A stretch of DNA of 64,000 bases from UBA10324 sp038326325 (GTDB lineage Bacteria; Bacteroidota; Bacteroidia; Chitinophagales; UBA10324): contig JBBQJW010000003.1 in assembly GCA_038326325.1 (NCBI GenBank), positions 127,075-191,074 of the forward strand. The letters run 5' to 3'. The position numbers and the translations under genes are program-made. The notes under the pieces were generated by a model. It was given only the letters and a program-made list of their open reading frames with translations. It did no database searches and was not told the origin of the DNA. Positions 18,034 to 28,139 of the stretch are shown here, one piece after another. Within the stretch, counting starts at the first letter, position 1. The number at the start of each line of letters is the position of its first letter.

Positions 18034-18984
18034 ATGAGGATCAGCGGATTTACGATGGCGAAGAATGCGGATAAACTTTATTATCCGATCAAGGAAAGTA
18101 TTGAATCTATTCTGCCGATTGTGGATGAATTTGTTGTTGCGATTGGTGATAATGATGCTGATGATAGATCATTGGAAAGAATTCAATCCATCAATTCAAG
18201 TAAAATAAAGATTATAAGAACAAATTGGGATATTGAAAAATATTCTCGCGGAACAGAGAATGCACATCAAACAGATATCGCTAAAGCAGAGTGTAACGGT
18301 GATTGGCTTTTTTATTTACAGGCTGATGAAGTGATTCATGAAAAATATCATTCAACAATTGTTAAGCGATGCGAAGAATTATTAAACGATAAGCGGATTG
18401 AAGGATTATTATTTCGCTACAAACATTTCTGGGGCGATTATGACCATTATCTTTTATCGCACGGTTGGTATCAGAATGAAATCAGGATAATCAGAAACGA
18501 TAAAGAGATTCATTCATGGGAATCGGCTCAATCGTTTCGTCGAATTCCAAACTTTAATTATAAAGATTATCGTCAGCAGAGTGGAACTTATAAATTAAAT
18601 GTAGCTCGTGTAAATGCTGAAGTGTATCACTATGGTTGGGTTCGACCTCCACAACTAATGCAGAAGAAAAAGAAATCGCTTGATACTATTCATAAGGGAG
18701 AGAAAAGAGTTGAAGAATTATATTCCTCTCAAAAGAATCAGTTCGATTATGGTCCGATGAAGCGGCTTGAGTTATTTTCCGAAACACATCCTGAGGTAAT
18801 GAGAGAATGGATAGCAAAATTTGACTGGAAAGATTTACTGGATTACACATGTAATAAATTTCCTGACCGTGATTTATACAAGCACGAAAAACTAAAATAT
18901 CGAATTGTAAGTTGGATGGAACAGAATATAGTAGGGGGGAGAGAGTTAGGTGGATTCCGGAATTATAATTTGGTGAAGTGTTAA
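18034..18984 (+). CDS. Glycosyltransferase family 2-like protein
   Basis: 316 residues from ATG 18034 (MRISGFTMAKNADKLYYPI); an upstream in-frame ATG at 17965 adds 23 unlikely residues. ILPIVDEFVVAIGDNDADD is the GT-A nucleotide-sugar fold start, and WLFYLQADEVIH contains the Asp/Glu cluster that replaces the usual DxD. YHYGWVRPPQLM near residue 210 is typical of a Bacteroidota group of GT2-like proteins. Substrates are unknown. It is paired head-to-head with a sulfotransferase, so both may act on a shared surface glycan; that is inference. Confidence 0.77.
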   Translation: MRISGFTMAKNADKLYYPIKESIESILPIVDEFVVAIGDNDADDRSLERIQSINSSKIKIIRTNWDIEKYSRGTENAHQTDIAKAECNGDWLFYLQADEVIHEKYHSTIVKRCEELLNDKRIEGLLFRYKHFWGDYDHYLLSHGWYQNEIRIIRNDKEIHSWESAQSFRRIPNFNYKDYRQQSGTYKLNVARVNAEVYHYGWVRPPQLMQKKKKSLDTIHKGEKRVEELYSSQKNQFDYGPMKRLELFSETHPEVMREWIAKFDWKDLLDYTCNKFPDRDLYKHEKLKYRIVSWMEQNIVGGRELGGFRNYNLVKC

Positions 18985-19057
18985 AGGGATTCCAATTAGT
19001 ATTTCGTACAACTAACAATTGTAGGCTTATAACCTGAAAACATAATTAAAACTCCGC

Positions 19058-19087
19058 TTTGTAATGTAGTTTGAAAACATATCTTTG
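19058..19087 (+). promoter_or_regulatory. Bacteroidota-type promoter for rpmI-rplT
   Basis: TTTG at 19058-19061 and TATCTTTG at 19080-19087 are separated by 18 bases, a full match to the -33/-7 pattern. The rpmI start at 19109 lies 21 bases after the -7 element. Confidence 0.78.
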
Positions 19088-19108
19088 CCCGCTCAATTTT
19101 TAAGTACC

Positions 19109-19306
19109 ATGCCTAAAATGAAGACCAATTCCAGCGCCAAGAAGAGATTCCAGGTGACAGGATCAGGAAAAGTGAAGAGGAAAAAAGCGTTTAAAAGCCA
19201 TATTCTTACTAAGAAATCTCATACCCGTAAAAAGGAACTTGGGAAAGACGCTATTGTGCATAGTGCTAATTTCGCTCATGTAAAAAAATTGCTTGTAACA
19301 CTTTAG
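19109..19306 (+). CDS. rpmI: 50S ribosomal protein L35
   Basis: 65 residues from ATG 19109 (MPKMKTNSSAKKRFQVTGSG). The longer frame from 19085 would begin inside the likely 5' untranslated leader, only a few bases after the -7 element, so it is rejected. The basic composition, the KSHILTKKSHTRKKEL core and the length match L35, which binds 23S rRNA in the large subunit. rplT follows after 68 bases. The usual infC gene does not precede it. Confidence 0.96.
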   Translation: MPKMKTNSSAKKRFQVTGSGKVKRKKAFKSHILTKKSHTRKKELGKDAIVHSANFAHVKKLLVTL

Positions 19307-19374
19307 TGCTTCGATAAACTCAGCATAACAATTATAGCAACCAATAAATAATAATCAATAATAAATAACAGAAG

Positions 19375-19722
19375 ATGCCTCGTTCAGTAAATGCCGTTGC
19401 CTCCCGCGCCCGCCGAAAAAAAGTGCTTGAAAGAGCTAAAGGGTATTGGGGAACAAGAAAGAGCAACATTGAAACTGCAAAGAATGCAGTTGACAAAGCC
19501 CTCGCTTACGCCTATGTAGGTCGCAAGCAGAAAAAGAGAGATTACCGTTCTCTTTGGATCATTCGTATTAATGCGGGTGTTCATGAGTACGGTTTAACTT
19601 ACAGTAAATTCATTGCAGCTTTAAAAAAGCACAACATCGAATTGAATCGCAAAGTGCTTGCTGATTTGGCAATGAATGAACCTGCCGTTTTCAAAGCAAT
19701 TGTTGAAAAAGTAAAAGGATAA
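19375..19722 (+). CDS. rplT: 50S ribosomal protein L20
   Basis: 115 residues, standard length. MPRSVNAVASRARRKKVLER, KGYWGTRKSN and YAYVGRKQKKRDYRSLWI are diagnostic. L20 binds 23S rRNA early in large-subunit assembly and in several bacteria represses its own operon, but I see no obvious leader structure for that here. It is co-transcribed with rpmI from the promoter near 19087 and ends at a strong terminator (19745-19778). Confidence 0.97.
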   Translation: MPRSVNAVASRARRKKVLERAKGYWGTRKSNIETAKNAVDKALAYAYVGRKQKKRDYRSLWIIRINAGVHEYGLTYSKFIAALKKHNIELNRKVLADLAMNEPAVFKAIVEKVKG

Positions 19723-19744
19723 TTCCCTTAGAAATAAATTTCAA

Positions 19745-19778
19745 AAGCCGTCTTGGTAAAACTAAGATGGCTTTTTTA
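19745..19778 (+). terminator. Rho-independent terminator of rpmI-rplT
   Basis: AAGCCGTCTT (19745-19754) pairs with AAGATGGCTT (19764-19773), including one G-U pair, followed by a T-run. It lies 22 bases past the rplT stop. Confidence 0.85.
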
Positions 19779-19863
19779 TTTTGATGAAACGATTAATTCA
19801 AATAATCTTTCAATTTTCAATCATTCAATTTTTAATCCCTTATTTGAAATTACTTTTGTATTT

Positions 19864-21576
19864 ATGAAATCATTTACAAAGATTTTCGCTGTTACACTTT
19901 TAGTTGTTCAGATTCTTTTTTCTTTCAAACAAATAAAGGCTCAATCAGCATTTGTTCCACTGGGGGGAGATACTTATCACTTCCTGGATCGGTTGGAAAT
20001 TAAATCGGGAATAATGTTAACTGACATTCATTCTTCAATAAAACCTTATAGACGAGATGATATCATAAAATCAATTCATCAGCTTGATACTGTTTATCCG
20101 GCTGTTCGACTAACTCATGTTGACGGGAAAATTATGGAGTATCTTGATAATGATAACTCGGAGTGGATTGACAGTGATACTATCAATAGCGATAATCCAA
20201 TTTATTATTTCTATAGAACAAAGGCTGATTTTTATACAGTGAAGAATGAAGACTTCATGTTTAAAATAAATCCTGTGATAGAATTTGGAATTGGTGCCGA
20301 TACATTTAAAAACGATGGGCGTCGTTTTATTAATACAAGAGGGGTGGAGGCGCGTGGTTGGATTTCGCAGAAAGTTGCTTACTACATTTATATCGGAGAA
20401 AATCAGGCGCGATACACAAAGTATGTTCAGAATTACACCAACAAAATCGGAGCAGTTCCCGGAGAAGGTTATTTTAAAAATTTTAAAGGAACGGGGGTTG
20501 ACTTTATAACTACCCGTGGGTACATTGATTTTTCAGCTGCAAAATTTATCAATATCACTTTCGGGCGTGATAAAAACTTTTTCGGAAATGGTTATCGCAG
20601 TTTACAATTATCTGATTTCTCTGAAGACTATTTATTTCTTCGCTTAAAAACCCATGTATGGAAATTGGAATACACCAATGTGTTTGCCGATTTAACTTCC
20701 GATTTTATAAGAGGCGGCGATAAACTTCTTCCCAAAAAATATGCTGCTTTTCATCATCTTAGTTTGAATGCAACAAAATTTTTAAATGCAGGATTATTTG
20801 AAGGAATAGTGTTTAGTCGCAAAGATGCTTTCGAATTTCAATACCTTATTCCCTTAATTTTTTATCGTGGAGTAGAACAGGGATTGGGTAGCCCTGATAA
20901 TGCTTTTATTGGCGCTGATGTTAAAGTAAATTTCCTTCGTGCATTTTCGTTATACGGTCAGTTACTTATTGATGATTTGAATTTTACTGCATTAAAAAAT
21001 GGAACAGGATATTGGGCAAACAAACTTGCTTCCCAAATCGGTTTGAAATATGTTGATGCATTCACGGTTGAAAATCTTGATTTGCAGTTTGAAGGCAATT
21101 GGGTGCGACCTTACACCTACACTCACTACGATAGCGTTTCAAACTACACACATTATAACCAACCATTGGCTCATCCTCTTGGTGCAAACTTTAGCGAAGG
21201 AATTATTATTGCTCGCTATCAACCATCAGGAAATTTCTGGATAACAGCTAAGTGGTTTGATATTTTTATTGGACAAGATAGTTTACTCATTGCCGGAAAA
21301 AATCCGGTTTATACAAATTTCGGAAGCAACATTCAAACTGTTACAACCGAAAATACTGTTAGTTCTATATACGGAAATAAAATTGCCCAGGGTGTAAATG
21401 CTCATTTAACAATCGGAGAACTTGCATTTACTTATCAGATCAGACATAACTTTTTTATTGACGCTGGTTTAACTTATCGTGCAGCTTACTCTAAAGTAAG
21501 TCGTTACAATCAAGGGGTTTTTTATTGGTACACTTCTCTCCGTTTAAATATTCCGCAGAAGTGGATGGAATTTTAG
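19864..21576 (+). CDS. Wzi-like capsule-assembly outer-membrane protein
   Basis: About 570 residues from ATG 19864 (MKSFTKIFAVTLLVVQILFS, ending KAQSAFVPLGG), a clear signal peptide. The frame is open to 19753, but that start lies inside the rplT terminator. The barrel region includes GRDKNFFGNGYRSLQLSDFS and FEFQYLIPLIFYRGVEQGLG, matching the Wzi/capsule-assembly family, which helps attach capsular polysaccharide at the outer membrane. TACTTTTG (19851-19858) fits the -7 element but lies only 5 bases before the ATG. No other capsule gene is adjacent, although a sulfotransferase and a GT2-like gene lie 1-2 kb upstream. Confidence 0.8.
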   Translation: MKSFTKIFAVTLLVVQILFSFKQIKAQSAFVPLGGDTYHFLDRLEIKSGIMLTDIHSSIKPYRRDDIIKSIHQLDTVYPAVRLTHVDGKIMEYLDNDNSEWIDSDTINSDNPIYYFYRTKADFYTVKNEDFMFKINPVIEFGIGADTFKNDGRRFINTRGVEARGWISQKVAYYIYIGENQARYTKYVQNYTNKIGAVPGEGYFKNFKGTGVDFITTRGYIDFSAAKFINITFGRDKNFFGNGYRSLQLSDFSEDYLFLRLKTHVWKLEYTNVFADLTSDFIRGGDKLLPKKYAAFHHLSLNATKFLNAGLFEGIVFSRKDAFEFQYLIPLIFYRGVEQGLGSPDNAFIGADVKVNFLRAFSLYGQLLIDDLNFTALKNGTGYWANKLASQIGLKYVDAFTVENLDLQFEGNWVRPYTYTHYDSVSNYTHYNQPLAHPLGANFSEGIIIARYQPSGNFWITAKWFDIFIGQDSLLIAGKNPVYTNFGSNIQTVTTENTVSSIYGNKIAQGVNAHLTIGELAFTYQIRHNFFIDAGLTYRAAYSKVSRYNQGVFYWYTSLRLNIPQKWMEF

Positions 21577-21759
21577 TTTTTATTTGATAAAATTCACTTT
21601 TATTTTCTTTAAATTTTACTAAATTTCGTTCTACTTCATTTATCTTAAGGGCATCCTTTAGATTTTCATATATTATTATGTTTTATAACTAATATTTTAT
21701 TTAAGGAAACCTTTTAGAAATGGTTTGGTAAAGAGTGCTGTTAAAAAAACATAAAAACT
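21577..21759. other. Intergenic leader of the 2092-aa gene
   Basis: A 183-bp, very AT-rich stretch without a recognisable ORF, hairpin terminator or full TAnnTTTG element. Confidence 0.4.
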
Positions 21760-24700
21760 ATGAGAAAGGTCCTCTACAGCCTCGCACTCATAGCCTCTTT
21801 ACTTGTATCGACACGATCACAGGCTCAAGTAAACGCTAATTTTACAATTAATTATTCAGTTCCGAATTGCGCGCCTTCGCTAGTGACATTCGTAAACACA
21901 TCAACCGGTCTTGCTCCATTGACTTATCAATGGAATTTTGGTTTGAATGCAGGTGTGAACAGTACATTGCAACATCCGAGTACTATTTATCAAACATGTG
22001 GAACTTATACTGTAACACTCACTGTTACAAACGGAAGTGGGCAGGTAAGTACAATTACTCATTCGGTTATTATTCATTGCAAGCCAACAGCAAGTTTCAG
22101 TTTCCCTTCGAGCATCGGATGCGCACCTGTAGGTGTTGCATTTAACAGTACTTCAACATCAGGAGGGGCAGGTTTCACCAATTACACATGGGATTTTGGT
22201 GATGGGGTCGGCGGAGCAGGGTCGAATCCATCGCACAATTATATTTCACCCGGATGCAAAAGTGTTACACTCGTTGTGACTGATGCTAATGGTTGTTTAG
22301 ATGATACAACAGTTGCAAATGCCATTTGTCCTGCTGTTCCACCAATTGCCGATTTTACTTCTACTCCATCAGTTGCCTGTGCAGCTCCGCTTACTGTTGC
22401 TTATACTTCAGTTAACCCGGGAGCAAACGGCCCTTACACTTATGCATGGATTTTTCAGGGGGGTTCTCCTGCCATATCAACTGCGCAGAATCCCTCTATT
22501 ACTTATTCAACTCCGGGTGCTTATTACGCTCAATTAATTGTAACAGCACCGAATGGATGCGCAGATACAATTAAGAAAAATAACTATGTAATTATTGGTG
22601 CCAATGCAGCGAACTTCAGTCTATCAGCATTAACAGGGTGTGCACCATTTACAGTGTATTGTGCGTTGTCGCCTAACTCACAAGCCATATCAGTTCAATG
22701 GACAGCAGTTGGCGGTAATTCAGGAACACCAAATAATAGTGATAACTTAATAACCTTTAATAATTCAGGAACCTATCAGATATGTGTAACAGTTACTTTT
22801 CCAGGAAACTGTGTAGCTACAAAATGTACTACAATTGTAGTTGGTGCAACTCCGGTTGCAGCATTTAGTGTGAGCGGGTTATCGAATGTATGTCAACCGC
22901 CGTTAAATAATATTCAATTCACCAATCTGTCGACGGGCGGTGCCACCTATCAATGGAGTTTTCCAGGAGGAACACCTGTTTCATCAACTTCATTCAATCC
23001 ACCAAATGTCAATTATACACAATGTGGAGTTTACGATGTTACACTTGTTGTAACTTCATCACAAGGGTGCACTGATACATTAACGATGGACAGTTTAATT
23101 CAAATAAACTGTCCGATAGCAAATTTTGTGGCAAGTGGAATGCATGGATGCATACCTTTTGATGTAACATTTAACAGTACGGGAAGTTTCGGAAATCCAG
23201 TTGCATGGGCTTGGAATTTTGGAGATGTAGGAAATGGGAATCTCGTTCAATCTACTCAACAAAATCCAACACATACTTATACAGCATCAGGATGTTATAA
23301 TGTAAGATTAATTATAACAAACGCCCAAGGTTGTAAGGACACACTTAAGTTATTAAGCTATGTTTGTGCTGGGACACAACCCAATGTAGATTTTTCTGCA
23401 ACTCCATTAAATGCTTGTATCGGTGATGTTATTACATTCACAAATCTTTCAACAGGAATTTTTCCGACTACAAATTATTCATGGGATTTTAATGGAGGAC
23501 CCCCATTTTCCACAATGTCAAGTCTTAAAAATCCGACTTATACATATACTGATACAGGTTATTTTGATGTCGCATTAATTGCATGTAATAACGGTTGTTG
23601 TGATACAATTATAAAAACTGATTATATTCATATTAACCCTCCGTTAGCAAAAATTACAGTTGACAGAAGTTGTATCAACCGATTCGATATTACTCTTCAT
23701 GGAGAAACTTCAATAGGTGCAGATACTTATTCGTGGAGTATTCCAGGAGGTACACCTAACTCTTCAAACAGCCCAATCGTTTCAGTACATTTTAATTCAA
23801 CAGGTATTTATACTGCGACACTTACAGTCACAAATATTGCTTCAGGATGTTCAAATACTGCAACGCAGGTAATTCAAATAAGGAATGTAAACGCAGATTT
23901 TGTTATAGTTCCACAACAAGGATGCTCACCGTTTAATTTCTGCATAAACAATTTAAGTACAGATGCAAATACCTATAATTGGCTGATATGGAATGTTGCA
24001 ACAAATGTTTCTTATTTTTTTGGTACTGCAGCCAATCCCTGTCCAACTCTTCAACTTCCAGGAATATATAGTGTTCGATTGATTGCTACAGATGTTAATG
24101 GTTGCAAGGACACTATTACTAAACCTAATTATTTAACAGTATACGGATCAATTGCAAATTTTTCAGCGAGTGTAACCCAAGGATGTGCCCCACTTTTTGC
24201 AACTTTCACTGATCTATCAACTTCAGCTACAGGTTTTGTTGTTGGCTGGAGTTGGGATTTTGGAGATCCATCCAGTGGAGCTTTAAATTTCTCATCGCTT
24301 CAGAATCCTACACATATATATGCAAATGGAGGAATGTACTCAGTTACATTAGCTGTAACAGATAATCATGGGTGTGTAAATGTTAAAAACACAAATTCTA
24401 ACTTTATAACTGTTGGTCATCCTAATATTGATTTTGAGGCGAATGATTCTTCGGTTTGTTTAGGCACCCCTATTTGCTTTATCAATAATACAACTGATGT
24501 TATTGGTTTTCCAAGTTATTCTTGGAATTTTGGCGATGGAGTGGGAACAAGTGCATTGCCAGTACCCTGTTACACTTACACCGATACGGGGACATATAGT
24601 GTAACACTCATTGCACAGGATTGGTGGGGTTGTAAAGACACTTTAACTTTGCCACAATATATTCACATCTCCACCCCCAATAGTAATTTTGTCGCCGATA

Positions 24701-27700
24701 CAACTGTATCAGTTTGCCCGCCCTTGCAGGTTAATTTTTCGAATCTTTCTTTGGGTGCCGATTCCTCTGACCAATATTTATGGGATTTTGGTGATGGTGC
24801 AACTTCGACTTCTTTTAATGCGTTTCATATTTATACTACTGCTGGTCAGTTTAGTGTAACACTTACTTTAACTACTGCAAATGGTTGTGTGTCAACCCTC
24901 ACTTTTACAAACTATATTAATATAACAGGACCATCTGCAACTGTAAATGTTACACCCATAACAGGATGTGCCCCGCAAAGTGTTTGCTTTTATGCATTAT
25001 CAGGTAATACAAGCAGTTACATCTGGAATTTCGGAGATGGAAATGTTGATTTGTCGAATACGGATACTATCTGTTACACTTATAATGTACCTGGATTTTT
25101 TTACCCGGCAGTAATCTTAAGTGATGGAGCAGGATGTACTTATACACTTCCGTTGGATAGTATTATTGTTTCACATGTAACTGCAGGATTTGCTTTATCT
25201 ACGAATGACTTATGTAACAGCGGATCAATTAATTTCACTGATACATCATCTTCTATTTTAACAGTTTCTTCATGGTCGTGGAATTTTGGTGACCCGGCAA
25301 GTGGGGGGGCAAATACATCTACCCTACAGAATCCAAATCATTTATTTAATGCGCCAGGAACTTACATTGTAACACTTACAGCAAAAGATAATTTGTTGTG
25401 TCAGACAACTTTTACAGATACAGTTTTTGTTCATCAATTGCCGGATGCACAGTTTACAATAAATACAAGTCCAATTTGCCCGGGTGGAAGCATAACTTTT
25501 ACTTCAACATCTACTTCATTTGATCAGATTACAACCTATCAATGGAATTTCGGTGATGCAGCAAGTGGTGTTTTAAATTCTGCATCTACTTTAGCAGCAA
25601 TTCACACCTACAACACAGCAGGAACATATTCCGTTAAGTTAAAAGTATTCACTGCTTATGGCTGCAGTGATTCGTTGGTTCAAACTATTACCGTTAATGT
25701 TCCGCCGACAGCGAACGCGGGACCTGACCAGAATATTTGTATAAACAGCGCGGCACAATTAAGTGCCAGCGGAGGTCTTTCTTACTTATGGAATCCGGCT
25801 GCCACATTAACATCGCCAACAACTTCAAATCCATCAGCATTGCCACTTGTATCAACTACTTATTCTGTTGTAGTAACAGATGCTAACGGCTGCAGTAAAA
25901 TGGACTCAATGACTGTTACAGTTCATAATTATCCCGGAATCACTGCTGGGCCAGATCAGACAATTTGTATTGGTAGCGCAACACCAATCACTGCAACAGG
26001 AGGAACAGGTTATTTATGGTCGCCATCAACAGGATTAAATGCCTCTGTTGGTGCAACAGTTTCTGCAAATCCAACTGTTACAACTTCCTATTCAGTAATT
26101 GGGACGGATGTATGGGGATGTACAAATTCAGATCAAATCGTAATTAATATTGTTAATGCTCCTATTGTTTCGGCGGGGACTGATACTGCGGTGTGTAACG
26201 GAGAATCAGTTCAGCTAAATGCAACGGGAGGGATCAGCTACAGCTGGTCGCCAGGTGCGAACTTAACGGCCACAAATATTTTTAATCCGCTCGCTACTCC
26301 TGTAAACACAATAACTTATACTGTAACAATTACTGATGCAAATGGCTGCAGTGCAAACGATGCCATTGCCATTACTGTATTGCCGCTTCCGTTAGCGAAT
26401 GCAGGTATTGATCAGGATATATGTATCAACTTTACAGCGCAATTAAATGCTACGGGTGGAACTTCTTACTTATGGTCACCCAATCTGACTTTAAGTGATT
26501 CAATAATTAATAACCCTGTTTCTTCAACTTTAGCAACAACAACTTACGCTGTTCTTGTAACGGGAGCAAACGGCTGTACAGCATCGGATAGCATGACTGT
26601 TACAGTTCATAATACCCCGATCATTTCAGCAGGAAGTGATGCCACAATCTGCTATGGTACTTCAACAGTATTACAGGCAATAGGTGGTACTATATATAAC
26701 TGGACTCCTTTTACGGCACTTAACAATGCAGGTATTGCTGCTCCAACGGCCTCGCCAACTGTTACAACTTATTATGTTGTGCAGGGGATAAGTTCATGGG
26801 GTTGTATCAACTATGATACTGTTACAGTGAATGTGCTGGCTCCTCCGCCTGCTTATGCAGGAACCGATACTGCCATCTGTTATTTGCAATCAACAACTTT
26901 GCATGCTACTGGAGGAATCGGTTATTCGTGGGCACCTGCAAACTCTCTTAATAATAGTTTAATACCTGATCCGCTTGCATCACCAAGTGCAACAGTAGAT
27001 TATATTGTTTCTGTAACAGATGCAAATGGTTGTGTGGCAACAGATACAGTGAATGTAATCGTGCATCCATTACCTTCAATTAACGCAGGACCTGATATGT
27101 ATTTGTGCCTCGGTACCCCATTACAAATGAGTGTAACAGGCGGTATCGCTTACCAATGGTCGCCGGCTCAGGATTTAGATGACAGCACACTTGCAAACCC
27201 AACAACCATCACAACTGTTACAACAAATTATATTGTTACAGGTCAGGATAATATCGGTTGTTCAAATTCCGATTCAGTTTTAGTGACTGTAATTTATCCG
27301 CTCACAGCAACAGCAAATGCAGAGGTAGATGTGTGCGAAGGTTTGCAAACTCAGCTTTCAGCAAGTGGAGGAGCATTCTATCAATGGTCTCCGTCAATTG
27401 GTTTAGATAATCCTAACATTCCAAACCCATCTTGCTATGTAGGGCAAACCACAAGTTTCATGGTTATTGTTTCTGATGGAATCTGCTTCCCTGATACAGC
27501 ATACACAATGGTGGTTGTTCACCAATTACCACAGGTTAATGCAGGTGATGATCAGGTTGTGCTTGCAGGAGATAATGTTCCGTTAAACGGGTGGGGAACT
27601 GGTGTATCATATAACTGGGCGCCGCCTCAGGATATTGATTGTGCTTATTGCCTGAACACTACTGCTCACCCGATGATTACTACAACTTACACGCTTTGGA

Positions 27701-28038
27701 TAACTAATGATTTCGGTTGTCAGGCATCAGATGATGTTGTGATAAAAGTTGGCTGTACCGATGATGTGGTTTATGTACCAAATGCTTTCTCGCCAAACGA
27801 TGATGGAAATAATGATCAACTCTTTGTAAGAAGCAGAGGATTAAAAGTGCTGAATTACTTCCGGGTTTATGATCGTTGGGGTTCCCTTGTTTTCGAATCA
27901 CACGACATGAGTAGTGGATGGGATGGAAAAGTGCGCGACAAAATTTCAATGCCGGGAGTGTATGTATGGTATATGGAAGGTTCGTGCGCTAATGGACAGA
28001 AAGTAGAACTTCAGGGGAATGTTACACTCGTGAGATAG
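21760..28038 (+). CDS. Giant cell-surface protein with PKD and Ig-like repeats and T9SS type B sorting domain
   Basis: 2092 residues. The signal peptide is residues 1-22 (ending TRSQAQ). Residues ~23-1325 contain about 14 PKD modules of 85-95 residues, each with a Y-W-x-F-G-D-G type turn (for example WDFGDGVGGAG). Residues ~1330-2000 hold about eight Ig-like repeats of ~80 residues with NAGPDQNICIN, YLWNPA and YSVVVTDANGC motifs. The last ~85 residues (YVPNAFSPNDDGNNDQ, YDRWGSLVFES, MPGVYVWYMEG, GNVTLVR) are the gliding-motility-associated/T9SS type B sorting domain. PorP/SprF follows 101 bp later; in this pairing the SprF-like partner is needed to export or anchor the giant protein. Likely an adhesin. 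Confidence 0.9.
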   Translation: MRKVLYSLALIASLLVSTRSQAQVNANFTINYSVPNCAPSLVTFVNTSTGLAPLTYQWNFGLNAGVNSTLQHPSTIYQTCGTYTVTLTVTNGSGQVSTITHSVIIHCKPTASFSFPSSIGCAPVGVAFNSTSTSGGAGFTNYTWDFGDGVGGAGSNPSHNYISPGCKSVTLVVTDANGCLDDTTVANAICPAVPPIADFTSTPSVACAAPLTVAYTSVNPGANGPYTYAWIFQGGSPAISTAQNPSITYSTPGAYYAQLIVTAPNGCADTIKKNNYVIIGANAANFSLSALTGCAPFTVYCALSPNSQAISVQWTAVGGNSGTPNNSDNLITFNNSGTYQICVTVTFPGNCVATKCTTIVVGATPVAAFSVSGLSNVCQPPLNNIQFTNLSTGGATYQWSFPGGTPVSSTSFNPPNVNYTQCGVYDVTLVVTSSQGCTDTLTMDSLIQINCPIANFVASGMHGCIPFDVTFNSTGSFGNPVAWAWNFGDVGNGNLVQSTQQNPTHTYTASGCYNVRLIITNAQGCKDTLKLLSYVCAGTQPNVDFSATPLNACIGDVITFTNLSTGIFPTTNYSWDFNGGPPFSTMSSLKNPTYTYTDTGYFDVALIACNNGCCDTIIKTDYIHINPPLAKITVDRSCINRFDITLHGETSIGADTYSWSIPGGTPNSSNSPIVSVHFNSTGIYTATLTVTNIASGCSNTATQVIQIRNVNADFVIVPQQGCSPFNFCINNLSTDANTYNWLIWNVATNVSYFFGTAANPCPTLQLPGIYSVRLIATDVNGCKDTITKPNYLTVYGSIANFSASVTQGCAPLFATFTDLSTSATGFVVGWSWDFGDPSSGALNFSSLQNPTHIYANGGMYSVTLAVTDNHGCVNVKNTNSNFITVGHPNIDFEANDSSVCLGTPICFINNTTDVIGFPSYSWNFGDGVGTSALPVPCYTYTDTGTYSVTLIAQDWWGCKDTLTLPQYIHISTPNSNFVADTTVSVCPPLQVNFSNLSLGADSSDQYLWDFGDGATSTSFNAFHIYTTAGQFSVTLTLTTANGCVSTLTFTNYINITGPSATVNVTPITGCAPQSVCFYALSGNTSSYIWNFGDGNVDLSNTDTICYTYNVPGFFYPAVILSDGAGCTYTLPLDSIIVSHVTAGFALSTNDLCNSGSINFTDTSSSILTVSSWSWNFGDPASGGANTSTLQNPNHLFNAPGTYIVTLTAKDNLLCQTTFTDTVFVHQLPDAQFTINTSPICPGGSITFTSTSTSFDQITTYQWNFGDAASGVLNSASTLAAIHTYNTAGTYSVKLKVFTAYGCSDSLVQTITVNVPPTANAGPDQNICINSAAQLSASGGLSYLWNPAATLTSPTTSNPSALPLVSTTYSVVVTDANGCSKMDSMTVTVHNYPGITAGPDQTICIGSATPITATGGTGYLWSPSTGLNASVGATVSANPTVTTSYSVIGTDVWGCTNSDQIVINIVNAPIVSAGTDTAVCNGESVQLNATGGISYSWSPGANLTATNIFNPLATPVNTITYTVTITDANGCSANDAIAITVLPLPLANAGIDQDICINFTAQLNATGGTSYLWSPNLTLSDSIINNPVSSTLATTTYAVLVTGANGCTASDSMTVTVHNTPIISAGSDATICYGTSTVLQAIGGTIYNWTPFTALNNAGIAAPTASPTVTTYYVVQGISSWGCINYDTVTVNVLAPPPAYAGTDTAICYLQSTTLHATGGIGYSWAPANSLNNSLIPDPLASPSATVDYIVSVTDANGCVATDTVNVIVHPLPSINAGPDMYLCLGTPLQMSVTGGIAYQWSPAQDLDDSTLANPTTITTVTTNYIVTGQDNIGCSNSDSVLVTVIYPLTATANAEVDVCEGLQTQLSASGGAFYQWSPSIGLDNPNIPNPSCYVGQTTSFMVIVSDGICFPDTAYTMVVVHQLPQVNAGDDQVVLAGDNVPLNGWGTGVSYNWAPPQDIDCAYCLNTTAHPMITTTYTLWITNDFGCQASDDVVIKVGCTDDVVYVPNAFSPNDDGNNDQLFVRSRGLKVLNYFRVYDRWGSLVFESHDMSSGWDGKVRDKISMPGVYVWYMEGSCANGQKVELQGNVTLVR

Positions 28039-28139
28039 TGAATAGTGAATGAAAGTTTACTAAGGTAATTTGAAATAGAAATTGATAAGTAAAAAATAGT
28101 CGTTAGAAAAATTAAAGTTCGTTCATAAAAAATACAATT

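Noticed and set aside
19753..19864. Upstream start of the Wzi-like gene at 19753
   Set aside because: It lies in the rplT terminator; ATG 19864 starts a clean signal peptide.
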